This document shows positions 47,479-58,480 of a stretch of 64,000 nucleotides of DNA, in pieces. The notes beneath the pieces were generated by a model. It was given only the letters and a program-made list of their open reading frames with translations, had not been told where the DNA came from and did not search any database. Position numbers and translations under genes: made by a program. Source of the DNA: Artemisia argyi (Eukaryota > Streptophyta > Magnoliopsida > Asterales > Asteraceae); NCBI GenBank assembly GCA_030686995.1, contig CM060691.1, forward strand, positions 66,335,607 through 66,399,606, in the 5' to 3' direction. Every line of letters starts with the position of its first letter. Position 1 is the first letter of the stretch.

Positions 47479-49857
47479 GTCTTGATATTTGGGATTTACA
47501 AGGTTTGGTTTGTCGAAGAACGAAGAAAACAAGAAAAATTCGTATTTGGTTCAATTTTCGTAACTCACTGCAGGTCAGTTTCAAGGAGCGATATCTCCTT
47601 CGTTAATCGTCGGATCGGGCTGAAATTTTTACTGGAGGTTCTCAACTTGTCAAGGAAGAGTTTCACTGGAGGGATCTTCGAGATTAGCTTCCAATAAAAA
47701 GATAAAAATTCTCGAAAACTACTACAGAGAGAGGTATATAATTTCAAATTTTTAGGGTTTTCATGATTTAACTTCTTGATTTTGGTTCAATTCATCATGG
47801 AAGTTGGACATATGCTGTTTCTTATCGATTTTACGCTTAAGAGAGTAGATTTGGAGGGGCATATTAATAGTTTAAGGTTTCTTATAACTTTCAAGATCTG
47901 TTCCTTTTCTTTAAAGAAACCCTAGGAAGACAGAAACCCTAATCGATGGGAGGTGTTACTAATAGCTGATGTTTATGGTACGATTGTGTGAATAACAATT
48001 ACATAGTTAATGGATTGGGGATTTCAGGTGGATCATGCATGTGCTTTATTAATTGATTGCCCTTGTTGCTGGTTACACATCGAGGTTTCTTAAGTCAGTG
48101 GTCTTCAAATTATGAATTATTGGACAGGTATGGGTCAGTGCGTGGGATTACATGATTTGTTTTTGTGTCGATGGATGAAGCAACTTACTGTTCGGTTTTT
48201 AAAGGTATCGATTATTGATATTATACTGGGTTTATTTAATGAGCATGTATGATGCTTCAGTACATGTGATATTCCTCATCAAGTTTATTGCAAGTGGACA
48301 TGGATTACTTCGTACTTTTGATTGGTCGAGTTATTAGTGGGTTGGTAATTGAAGATTATTAATCTTATTTGACGTCTTTTGTCAAGGTTACACCTCGTAC
48401 CAATTCAGATGGAGAGTATTTAATTGTTTTATTTGAACAAGTGATTATTGGTGATCGGTGAGTAAATATAATATGTAAAGATCATGGGTTGGTTGCAGCA
48501 AGGTGAAGTTATTTAAGATTTGATTTCATGGTGTTTCATTGGTCGAATATTGATGCAAGATAGCATGTGGGGTCGACTTTATATTCATAACCTTCTTACA
48601 TATTCGATCTATAGCCATCAAGGAATGAAGTTGAATCTGGTTTACTACTTAGAGATTATACGGTCAGCGGTGTTAGTTGATGATTATTTTATTAAGGGAT
48701 GATGAATCACATGTGGAACTGGTAAAGGCATGTTATTGTGTTTTGTTTCCACTGCTCATATTAACTTACCACTACTATGCTCATTCGTTTCCACTGCTGG
48801 ACTCAATCATTCCCACTATGAGCTTATTTATTTCCACTGCTGTCAAGATTGTTATCACTGTTCGTTTCCACTGCTAGTTAAAAGTTACCACTGCTACGCT
48901 TTGTAGTTTCCACTACTAGTTATTTTGTTTTCACTACTGCCTTAATTGTTTCCGCTGCTGTTCATATTTCTTAAGGAGCATGTGTTACAAAAAGTGATGG
49001 GAAGTATTTATTAGAATACGTTGGTTCTAACACACACACATGAGAAAAGACACACACACAAGGATGATTTTTGGTTTTGATTTATTTGTTGTTAAACGAT
49101 TATAAAGGCTCATTTTTATTTGTTCTAATTGGTTACGAAGAAAGGTTTTTATCACCTATTTGACGATGAAGCAGAGTTTCATAGGTTTGTGTTTTATCAT
49201 ACCTTTTTAGTATGGGGTAACTTGTTCGTTCGTTCAGGTGACTACGAATTGACAAACACTTGAAGGAGTTACGTTATTGTGCTCAGTGTTTATTGTCAAG
49301 TGATTGCGATCTCCCTACACGTTAAGTTTACGTTCGAAGTCAATTTTAGTACAAGATATAAGGCACAAGTTTGGGTTGTTCTACCTCAGCATCAAGTTGG
49401 TTATACTTAGTTTTCTTCATCAGTAATCATTACATGGAGCCTACATTCAACAAATGGTTAACATATGGGTTTCATGGGAAGTTTAAGTGTTTAAATGTTT
49501 AACCATTTATATGCTACATCGAGGTGAAGGTTTTTGCTACTACTAGTTGTTATTACTACTACTGGTTTTGATTTCTACTTTTCAAGTACATTTACAGATG
49601 TGGAAAACTTAATGGTGGGTGACTTTGAAACATTGGAAAGATGGATTGGTCGTATAATATTGATTCGTGGTTGTGAAGATCAAGGTTGCTTACATTTGTC
49701 CCCTATTTGATGTTGACAAAAAGGGGAAGAAGAATATTTTGAAGATTGCAACTTGAAGAGCCTTGGTGATATAGCATGGTTTAAGGGGAAGTTCGTTTAT
49801 CTTTCATATATATTAGCTTCAGGGGAAGTTCGATATTACTTAGTTTTGTCATATCAA
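47479..49857 (+). mobile_element. Element D interior, non-coding
   Basis: No retrotransposon domain on either strand; the short ORFs have ordinary composition. It contains a cluster of TTTCCACTGCT words at 48746-48975 and a short GTGT/CACA stretch near 49032. The rest is unremarkable AT-rich DNA. Confidence 0.75.
48746..48975. repeat. Irregular cluster of about ten TTTCCACTGCT-like words
   Basis: TTCCACTGCT and close variants (ACCACTACT, CCCACTATG, TCCGCTGCT) recur every 20-30 bases with unrelated sequence between them, so this is not a simple tandem array. Confidence 0.7.
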
Positions 49858-49869
49858 CTAGGGGAAGAT
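49858..49869 (+). other. Polypurine tract of element D
   Basis: Purine-rich CTAGGGGAAGAT immediately before the 3' LTR, typical of copia elements. Confidence 0.8.
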
Positions 49870-50375
49870 TGTTGGGATTTATACTTGAGTTGATATTGAC
49901 AAAATATGAAAGATGAAGGACTTATGAAGACAAAGTGAAGAATGCAAAAAACAAGGGACTTACTTTACTAAGAAGTTATTTCAATATAGTCCTTCGTAGT
50001 ATTTTGTAACCTTAGTTCTCTATTATATAAAGAGAATACAGGGAATAGGTTTATTCATGTGTGTCACAATGTAAACCTAGAAAGGTGTGTGTGTGTAGAG
50101 ACGTTTTATGGGAAACGTCTAGGGTGATTAGTGTTAAGCCTCAACGATCTTAGATCGCTGTTAGAATGTAACCGTGCTACATTTGATCACGTAGCATTGG
50201 GGCTTTGGTGTATGATAGGGTAGAGATGATGATGAGAAACCTTGTTTATAATATTGTTCTTATTCCGCTATGTTTTATCATGTGAACATTATTATTCCTA
50301 GATTAAGACCTAATCAGTCTTGAACCAAAACTGTCCTATAAACTATCTTTATTATGCCGTTACTAGTTTCTAACA
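49870..50375 (+). mobile_element. Element D 3' LTR
   Basis: 506 bp, TGTTGGG...TTTCTAACA, about 96% like the 5' LTR by eye. The right flank AGGGC is the altered target duplication. Confidence 0.9.
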
Positions 50376-50380
50376 AGGGC

Positions 50381-50624
50381 TGAAAATAAGAAGTTGAAGC
50401 ATGAGCTGGAAGATGTTAAGTTGTCCCGTACATTTGACCGTATGACTAATGAGCGCCTTGAGAGGTATCTTTATGAGTTAAGGTGCTAGGCTTACGCACA
50501 CTGTGGAGAGATGATTCGATTGGGGTATGTTGAGGAGAGGTCTTATGTGGCCACAGATGTATAAGCAGTGTATGGAGAGACCCCACCGCCCGAACCACGT
50601 GGATCACCCCGCGACCCTCAGTAG
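50381..50624 (+). pseudogene. Additional ORF upstream of gag in element A, second part
   Basis: Continues the frame cut at 46954: Lys/Glu-rich coiled-coil-like start (ENKKLKHELEDVK), then RTFDRMTNERLERYLYELR and a C-terminal Pro-rich tail (TPPPEPRGSPRDPQ) to TAG at 50622-50624. Two internal stops (TAG near 50488, TAA near 50562) look like CAG and CAA codons changed by C-to-T. Joined length would be about 312 codons. Gag begins 285 bases later. Confidence 0.65.
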
Positions 50625-50908
50625 TTTATTTACTTTTGTGTCCTCTTGTTGTATTTCGTCGTTGTTCATCTATCTTGTAAATTACTATCAGTTAGTAAAC
50701 TAGTATCGTTGAATGTAATGACTTCGTCAAATTTTGTAATACAATCCAACAATGTATTAATCTTTTGTAATGAATGATGAAGTTATATTCCCTTAAATTC
50801 TACTCTATATTGTTGTGATATTTTTCATATTCAATTTACTCATGTATGAATATATCTATATCAATGTATAATTACTTATCGAAGATTTTCTTGTGTTGTG
50901 ATAGAATC
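50625..50908 (+). other. Spacer between the additional ORF and gag of element A
   Basis: 284 bases of AT-rich non-coding sequence. No ORF or conserved signal recognised. Confidence 0.5.
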
Positions 50909-51970
50909 ATGCCACCAAAAAGAAAATGTCTAATGCAGCTATTCGGAAGCTAGTCGCTGACAGTGTAGCCCAGGCTTTAGCCGAGGATCGTGCTGCAAGG
51001 GAAAATGACACTGGGGCTGCCGGTGGCAGTTCTGGAGCCGCTGGGGCTGCAAATGACGGTGTAGTGCGTGGTTGCATTTATAAACAATTTTTGGTTGTGG
51101 ACCAACTAAATTCAAGGGGACTGAAGGGGCAGTTGAACTGACACGATGGTTTGAAAGTATCGAAGACCAATTCATACTCAGTAACTACTCAGAGGACTGC
51201 AAAGTCAAGTACGCTGTGGGTACTATGTTAGATTATGCTAAGTCATGGTGGAATTCTTATGCTCATCTCATCGGGATAGAAAAAGCCTATGAAACCACAT
51301 GCACTGACTTCAAGGAAATGGCGATCAATAAGTTCTGTCCCCCTAGTGAAATAAGGTTGCTTGAAACCTAGTTTTATGATCTTAAAGTGAAAGGTTATGA
51401 TATCGAAACTTATATTCGAAGGTTTGAAGAGCTAAAAGTCTTGTGTCCTAGTATGGTTCCGGATTTCGAAAATGAAATGGAAGCTTTTATTAAGGGTCTT
51501 TCGCGAAGCATCAAAGGAGATGTGACATCCTCTAATCCACAAACTCTAGATACGGCTATTCGTATGACTCAAAAACTTATGGCTCAAGTGGTGGAGTATG
51601 GAACAACTCAAAATGCTAACAAAAATAACAATAACAACAACCACCAGAACAAAAGAAAATGGGATGATGAAAGGAAGGGGAATAGCAAAACAAATAACCA
51701 GGGCCGCAACAATGACTGATGCCCCAACCGGGAGAGGTGGATATGTTGGTCCCCATCCTTACTATAATCGCTGCAAGAAGCATCACATTGGCCGCTGTAC
51801 TGCGATATGTACCAAATCTGGAAAGCAGGGTCATGCGGCGACAAGCTGTAGGGTTAAGGCTACTGGTGCTAATACACAACCAATCGTAACTTGCTATGGT
51901 TGGGGGGAAAAAGGGCACAAAAGTAACAATTGCCCGAATAAGGGTAATGATCAAGCTGGAAATAATCATG
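50909..51970 (+). pseudogene. Chromovirus gag of element A with damaged zinc knuckles
   Basis: Starts MPPK at 50909. An N-terminal basic/Ala-rich segment is followed by the Gag core (FKGTEGAVELTRWFE, KVKYAVGTM, SWWNSYA, FKEMAINKFCP, YIRRFEELK) and an Asn/Lys-rich linker. The two zinc knuckles have each lost their second Cys: CTKSGKQGHAATSC has Ser and CYGWGEKGHKSNNC has Trp. Breaks include a frameshift at codon 6, another near 51100, a TAG at 51369-51371 and a frameshift near 51718. Gag forms the particle and packages RNA; this copy cannot. Confidence 0.85.
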
Positions 51971-52510
51971 CTCGAGTGTATGTGATGGGGGAACAACAAG
52001 GCCCAAATGTCGTGACGGGTACGTTTCTACTTAATAATCTCTATGCTAAGGTTTTATTTGATTCGGGTTCGGACAAAAGCTTTGTGTCCACTAGTTTTAG
52101 TGTGTTGATAAATATTAACCCGGTTAAGTTAAACTATAGTTATGAAGTAGAATTAGCAGATGGAAAATTGGTTAGTACCAACACTATTCTAGGGAACTAT
52201 ACCATAAATCTAGTGAACCACCAATTTAGTATTGACCTCATGCCAATTGAACTTGGCACTTTTGATGTCATTATTGGAATGGACTGGTTATCCGATCGAA
52301 AGATGGTTATTTTTTGTAGTTAAAAGATTGTTCGTATTCCACACAACAACAAAACACTAACAATCAAAGGTGATAGAGGCGCTTCCCAATTAAAAATCAT
52401 ATCTCGTATTAAAGCCCAAAGATACATTGAGCAAGGGTGCCAGATGTATTTGGCGCAAGTGACAGAGAAAGAATCAGCTGAAACACGATTAGAAGACGTA
52501 CCATTGTCCG
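51971..52510 (+). pseudogene. Aspartic protease region of element A pol
   Basis: Contains LFDSGSDKSFVS with the catalytic Asp in DSG (usually followed by Ala or Thr) and the flap/C-terminal part DVIIGMDWL. Stop TAA at 52321-52323, then the frame continues (KIVRIP, QMYLAQV) until a one-base frameshift near 52503, before reverse transcriptase. It would cleave Gag-Pol. Confidence 0.85.
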
Positions 52511-53829
52511 CGATTTTCCGGAAGTGTTTCCCGAAGAATTACCGGGGCTTCCACCACCTCGACAAGTAGAGTTCCAGATTGATTTAGTGTCTAGTGCTGC
52601 ACCTGTGGCACGTGCACCTTATCGGTTGGCACCATCAGAAATGAAGGAGCTATCTGAACAACTACAAGAATTGTCGGAGAAAGGATTTATTCGGCCAAGC
52701 TCATCGCCTTGGGGTGCTCTAGTGCTATTTGTGAAGAAGAAAGATGGATCCTTCCGTATGTGTATCGATTACCGCGACCTTAACAAGTTGACGGTCAAGA
52801 ATCATTATCCACTCCCAAGAATTGACGATTTGTTTGATCAACTTCAATTCTCAAGTGTATATTCCAAACTTGACCTATGATAAGGTCACCATCAACTCCA
52901 TATCCGAGAAGAAGACACTACAATTACTGCATTTAGAACTCGTTATGGTCATTACGAGTTTCAAGTGATGCCGTTTGGGTTGACCTATGCACCTGCAATA
53001 TTCATGGACTTGATGAATTGGGTATGCAAACCATACCTCGACAAGTTTGTAATTGTGTTTATTGAAGACATTTTGATTTACTCCAAGAACAAAGAAGAAT
53101 ATGAGGAACTTTTGAAGATTGTTTTGGAGTTACTCAAGAAAGAGCAATTGTATGCCAAGTTCGCGAAATGTGAATTTTGGCTAGAATCTGTACAATTTCT
53201 CGGCCATGTGATCAATAGTAAAGGTGTTCATATAGATCCGTCGAAGACTGAAGCTATCCAAAATTGGACTCCGCCGACAACACAAACAGAAGTGAGGCAA
53301 TTCTTAGGACTTGCTGGTTATTATCGAAGATTCATCGAAGGTTTTTCTCTAATAGCTAAACCTCTTACCAAGTTGATCGACAAGAATAAGAAGTACGTGA
53401 GGGATAAAGATGAAGAAGAGGCTTTCCAAATACTGAAACAAAAAATTTGTAGCGCGCCTATCTTAGCACTACCGGATGGGGCAAAAGATTTTGTATTCTA
53501 TTGTGACGCGTCGATCAAAGGTTTTGGGGAAGTATTAATGCAATGACAAAAGGTCATAGCATATGTTTCTCGAAAATTAAGAACTCATGAAGTAAACTAC
53601 CCATGATCTAGAATTGGGTGTTGTGGTTTTCACTCTTAGATTATGGAGACACTATTTGCACGGTACAAGGTGTACGGTGTATACCAGTCACAAGAGTCTC
53701 CAATACATCATTGACCAAAAAGAGCTTAATATGAGACAACGTAGATGGATTGAACTCCTAAGCGACTATGATTGCGACATCCGTTATCACCTTGGAAAGG
53801 CAAATGTGGTGGCTCATGCCTTAAGCTGA
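52511..53829 (+). pseudogene. Reverse transcriptase and RNase H of element A
   Basis: RT motifs in order: [47 protein letters not shown], then two adjacent stops (TGA-TAA, 52878-52883), [16 protein letters not shown], the catalytic box and FLGHVI. The box reads VFIEDIL, so the first Asp of the DD pair is Glu (GAA at 53064-53066). RNase H follows with FYCDAS, a stop at 53544, a frameshift near 53606, VYTSHKSL (Asp to Ser) and ANVVAHALS (Asp to His). It would copy element RNA to DNA; three catalytic positions and the frame are lost. Confidence 0.9.
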
Positions 53830-55350
53830 AAAGAAAGAGAAAAACCATTGCGTGTCAGATCGTTGGTAATGACAATCACAGTTCTCCCCAAGTTACCAGA
53901 AAAAATTATTGAAGCTCAGACAAAGGCAATGAAAGAAGAAAATGTGAAAGCCGAAAACCTAGGGAAAGGGATCAAACCAATATTTAAAACTCACCCTGGC
54001 GGAACCCGATACTTTGATAATCATATTTGGTTACCACTGTTTGGTGGTTTGAGAGACTTAATCATGCGTGAGTCTCATAAATCCAAATATTCTATTCACC
54101 CAGGGTCAGATAAGATGTATCACGATCTAAAACATTTGTATTGGTGGCCAAATATGAAGGCCGAGATTGCCACCTATGTTGGCAAGTGTCTAACATGTGC
54201 AAAGGTTAAGGCAGAACATCTAAAACCAGCCGGTTTTCTTCAACAACGTGTTATCCCTATTTGGAAATGGGAACGAATCACCATGGATTTCATTACAAAG
54301 ATTCCTAGAACTCTGAGTGGCTATGATTCGATTTGGCTCATTGTGGATCATTTAACGAAATCTGCTCATTTCCTACCAATAAAAGAGACCGACGGCATGG
54401 AGAAACTTGCTCAACTGTACTTAAAAGAGATTGTTTGTAGACATGATGTACCTATTTAAATCATATCCGATAGAGATAGCCGATTTACATCGGGATTCTG
54501 GAAGTCACTCCAGAAGGCCTTGAATACAAATTTGGAAATGAGTACGGCGTACCACCCACAGACGGATGGTCAAAGCGAGAGAACAATACAAACTTTAGAA
54601 GACATGTTAAGAGCGTGTGTGATTGATCTTGGAAGTAGTTGGGATCGACATTCACCATTAGTCGAATTCTCCTACAACAATAGCTTTCACGTAAGCATCA
54701 AGGCTGCAACATTCGAAGCTCTCTACGGGCGAAAGTGTAGATCACCAGTTTGCTGGAGTGAGGTTGGGAATAGTCAACTCACAGGGCCAGAAATGATTCA
54801 TGAAACAACGGAGAAGATTGTCCAAATCAAGAACCGTTTGTTAACTACTCATAGCCGCCATAAAAGTTATGCCGACATTAGACGCCGACCTTTGGATTTT
54901 AATGTAGGTGACAAGGTTATGCTTAAGGTTTCACCATGGAAGGGTGTAATTCGTTTTGGTAAGCGTGGAAAGCTAAGTCCACGATACATTGGACCATTCA
55001 AAATCCTAGCCAAGGTTGGTCTCGTAGCATATAAGTTAGAGCTACCTGAAGAACTTCAAGGCATTCACAACACTTTTCATGTTTCTAATCTCAAGAAGTG
55101 TTTATCGGATGAGAGTCTCATCATTCCATTAAAAGAACTTTGTATCGATGACAAGCTACATTTTATAGAAGAACCAATAGAGATCATGGATCGTGAAGTG
55201 AAGCAACTCAAGCAAAGTCGCATCCCCATTGTCAAGGTTCGTTGGAATACCCGACTAGGACCAGAGTTCACATGGGAATGCGAAGATCAGATCAAGAAGA
55301 AGTATCCCCACCTTTTCACAAGTGAACCTTCTGGAGATAAAGCGAGTTGA
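53830..55350 (+). pseudogene. Integrase and chromodomain of element A
   Basis: An HHCC zinc finger (IHPGSDKMYHDL, CLTCAKVKAEH) is followed by the integrase core with the acidic triad in [13 protein letters not shown] and GQSERTIQT. One stop (TAA, 54457-54459) lies in the core. The C-terminal part has [20 protein letters not shown] and YIGPF. It ends with a chromodomain ([37 protein letters not shown]), which marks chromoviruses; the overall motif pattern is Tekay-like. From 54460 to the TGA at 55348-55350 the frame is intact, the least damaged piece of the element. Confidence 0.92.
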
Positions 55351-55386
55351 GCTCCAGGACGGCGCTCTCTTAAGGGGTACGTGCTT
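55349..55386 (+). other. Hairpin and polypurine tract of element A
   Basis: GAGCTCCAGGACGGCGCTC (55349-55367) pairs with one mismatch and overlaps the pol stop codon. The purine-rich TAAGGGGTA (55371-55379) follows, then the LTR. Same layout as the hairpins in elements 1, B and C but with different stem bases. Confidence 0.75.
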
Positions 55387-58145
55387 TGACATTTCTAAAA
55401 ATTCATGTCATTTATTTAATAGTTATTATTCAACTATCTTATTTTATTTATAATTAACTTCATCGGAAGTTATCCGTGTACGTTCACTTTTTCTACGCAC
55501 CATTGTTTCCTTACAATCCTATTTTCAAGGTCACAATTCACTTTTTCTATTTTTACGTCAATGTTACACTTTCTACGTATTGTGCGGTTTAAATTCATAT
55601 TTTCACATTCTAACCTCAAATAAATCCTCCGACGATCTCACCACTCATCTACACTTCTAAAGTACATTGTGAAAACAAGTTTTAATGTTTCTACAAGTTT
55701 TACATTTTATTTCTACCCGGTATCACGTTACGCGTCTTAAAACTCCATGTTTTAAGTTACCGGGAGCAAAATACACTACATAATGCATCTAATAAAAAAT
55801 TTAAACATAAAAACCTCCACTAACTTCCCCCCTTGAGCTTGACAATTTGGAGTGGGAAATCAAGGCACTTGTGTGTCTTGATCTACACTTGTTCTAGAAA
55901 CACTTTCTTGTGTCTTCCCCTGAGTCCTAAACTACCAAAACTAACTCATAGTTTGTATCACCACATACAAACTACTCTTGTTCTCTCCCCTCTCCTCTTT
56001 GTTGCCGTGAGTTGGTAAGCACACAAGGAACATTGAGTCTTGATTTTCTATTGAAATTTTTTTACAAGGAATGGTAATCAATTGGTGCTAACTTGCTCCT
56101 TGTTCTTTTACTTCTTGTATACTTCCATTTTAAAGAGTTTTTGTGGTGATTTTCAAGTGTCCAAGAAGTGTTGGTGACAAGAAATTTGGTGATCATGGAT
56201 TAGAGAAAAGGTGCATGTAAAGTTACTTTAATCTTGATCTCTATTTACTCTTGTATATTTTTATGGCTTAAAAGTTCATATTGTGGCTGTAGGAAGAAGC
56301 CTTCCATCACCCTCTAAAGCTCCTCCTTGGTGATCTCAAGAATTTTCATTGGTGGTGTCAAGTGATAGCTCCAAGTCCTTCCTTTCTTGTCATCAAATCT
56401 TGTCCATCTCTTTTAGTAAGAAACTCATCACTAACTTTCATTTTATTTTTATATTCACTACTGTAAAAATGGTATATTATGATCTATTTGAACATTATAC
56501 AAGTTATTATGCTTAGTTAAGCTTGGTACATTGGTTAGAAAATACTAAAAACCCAAAAGGACTAGACATGCAAACCGTGAATCTGAATCAGGGGTAAAGA
56601 TGGAATAAACTGATCTAATCAGTAACCATTGGACATAAACTATAAATATTTGGTTGTAGGCCTATGTCTTGCGTCCATTTTGACGTTTATTTCATCGAAT
56701 AACTCATTACGATGATTAAACTAGAAATATTTTCGTGAAACATGTCATAATCTGAGTACCAAATTTCTAACCTATGAAACTTGTTTTTCTGGACATAACC
56801 AATGGTTTCTCAGAACATAAAAGTTTTAGATAAAATCTCAACTTAAATGTGGCCGCAAACGGGGAATTAATTAGACTTGTAGAACTCTAGCTATCGCATT
56901 TTTCGCGGGACTGCTGTAACACTAGAAATTTCTGGACTTATTAACGTAAATAAATTGATAATTTAGCTACTACTATTTAATTTTTGATCAAGTATCACCC
57001 ACAAAACTTGTTAATATAGATGAATACCTTTACGGGAATATAAAGAACTTAAATTTTTGTCTTACGGTTTACATGTAATAGATTTTCTAAGATGTACAAA
57101 TTATAAAAATGTTAACAGCTTTGACTTTTAAAGTATAAAGGATTCAAAAACTCATATGACTATATCTCTAAAACTTAATTTGAACACTTGATATAATTAG
57201 GAATTATGTACCAAGCGTAGGTAAGATAATAGCTTATATATATAGCTGAGTTACATCAATGTTTATTTTCTGAAACCTAACACAAGCGTATATCTATTTA
57301 GGTTCATCGTAGAGCTTCGCGGCTAATTTTCATCACTTGCTTGTTTCATATCTCTTCCTTTGTTCACGGTGAGTTTATAGCCTCGCCTTTACTTACTTAA
57401 ATGTTTTATAAACCTCTCGAGGGTGATACATGCTAGTTTTTACAAACTGAATACAAGTAGTTTTTGGTATGCTGGACCCGATTATATGATTATAGTTATT
57501 GAATGCTTCTTGCCAATTAAGTCCCCACCATGAACCGTTAATTCCGTAGGGAAACACTAGTATTATGAATATGCATATTAGGCTTGGCTGGCTTGACAGG
57601 GTGAGTAGCGCCTCATACATAACGGTCACATAATATTGAGAGTATGGGGTAAATGACAATTTTTACCTCGGGGCACAAAAACTAGGTTAAGGTTCGGTTT
57701 CATAATCTCAATACTATAATCTGATAACCCGACAAGTAATGATCATGCTTGTCGCCCGATGAATAATGCTTGTATTCAACTTATAACTTATTAAACTCTA
57801 TGAATTCACTCAACTTTATATTAACTTTTTAGCATGTTTTATCTCAGATCCATAAGCGACTTTCAGCTTGGATGGGCGGCGCAAGAGATGGATATCGATA
57901 TGATAGCCCATGTTTAATTAAAATTTCCCCTTGATAATGTTTTGAACATCTAAAAACTTATGTATCTTTTAGCTGTGCTAAAAACTTTTGGGACCTTGTT
58001 AACTTTGATAATTATCGAATGTGAATCATGAACTTTTAATAAAAACGACTTTGTTTTGGAGTTGTTTACTATATTTGTATAATGTGATTGATGTATAGCA
58101 CCCCATGTCCCTTTCCGCTGCGTTCTTAAAAATGGGTGTGTTATA
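55387..58145 (+). mobile_element. Element A 3' LTR (about 2.76 kb)
   Basis: Begins TGACATTTC after the purine tract and ends GTGTTATA at 58145. Its last 393 bases match the 5' LTR remnant at 24186-24567. Both LTR copies end in TA rather than CA. Short ORFs inside have no domains. The start coordinate rests on the purine tract because the 5' LTR start is not in the window. The right flank is GAGGC. Confidence 0.8.
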
Positions 58146-58480
58146 GAGGCAGATCCCTCTGGCCATATATGCTAGTATGTTTTCACCCTAGTTTTGTACT
58201 AATATCCGTCATGGCAATGACTGGTAATTCCGCCTCTTTAAGCCCCTTATCCCAATTTTCAAAGGTGAAAATTATCATTTTTGGAGCCTAAAAATGATGA
58301 TGACATTCAAGTCTCAGGAGTTATGGAACTTAATTGAGAATGGGTTCAAGGAAAGGCATCCAAAAAAGCCTAATGAGCAGCTTTGAGACAACCAGAAGAA
58401 AGACGCCAAGGCTCTTTTCTTCATCCAACAAGCAGTGGATGATCTGATTTTCCCAAAAATTATAGTAGCTACAACCTCTA
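58146..58480 (+). pseudogene. Copia gag scrap (UBN2/DUF4219 type)
   Basis: ATG at 58211, then after a frameshift the motifs YHFWSLKMM, LWNLIENGF, DAKALFFIQQAVDD and IFPKI, typical of the start of copia Gag. It has one TGA and stops matching near 58480, at the LTR-like sequence. Bases 58146-58210 are probably its leader. No zinc knuckle or pol remains. Confidence 0.75.

Larger units (their letters stand above)
46955..50375 (+). mobile_element. Element D: non-coding copia-type LTR element
   Basis: Two 506-bp LTRs flank a 2409-bp interior. Met primer site at 47463, purine tract GGGGAAGAT before the 3' LTR, no gag or pol. Flanks AGGTC (46950-46954) and AGGGC (50376-50380) are a target duplication with one later change. 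Removing the insert and one duplication restores the reading frame of the host ORF. The TGTTGGG start and purine tract are typical of Ty1/copia, so it is likely a deletion derivative mobilised in trans. Confidence 0.88.

Noticed and set aside
48520..48877. Two short plus-strand ORFs in element D
   Set aside because: Overlapping, low complexity and without domain; the interior is non-coding.
51608..51999. Two minus-strand ORFs over gag
   Set aside because: Antisense shadows of the Asn-rich linker and zinc-knuckle region of element A gag.
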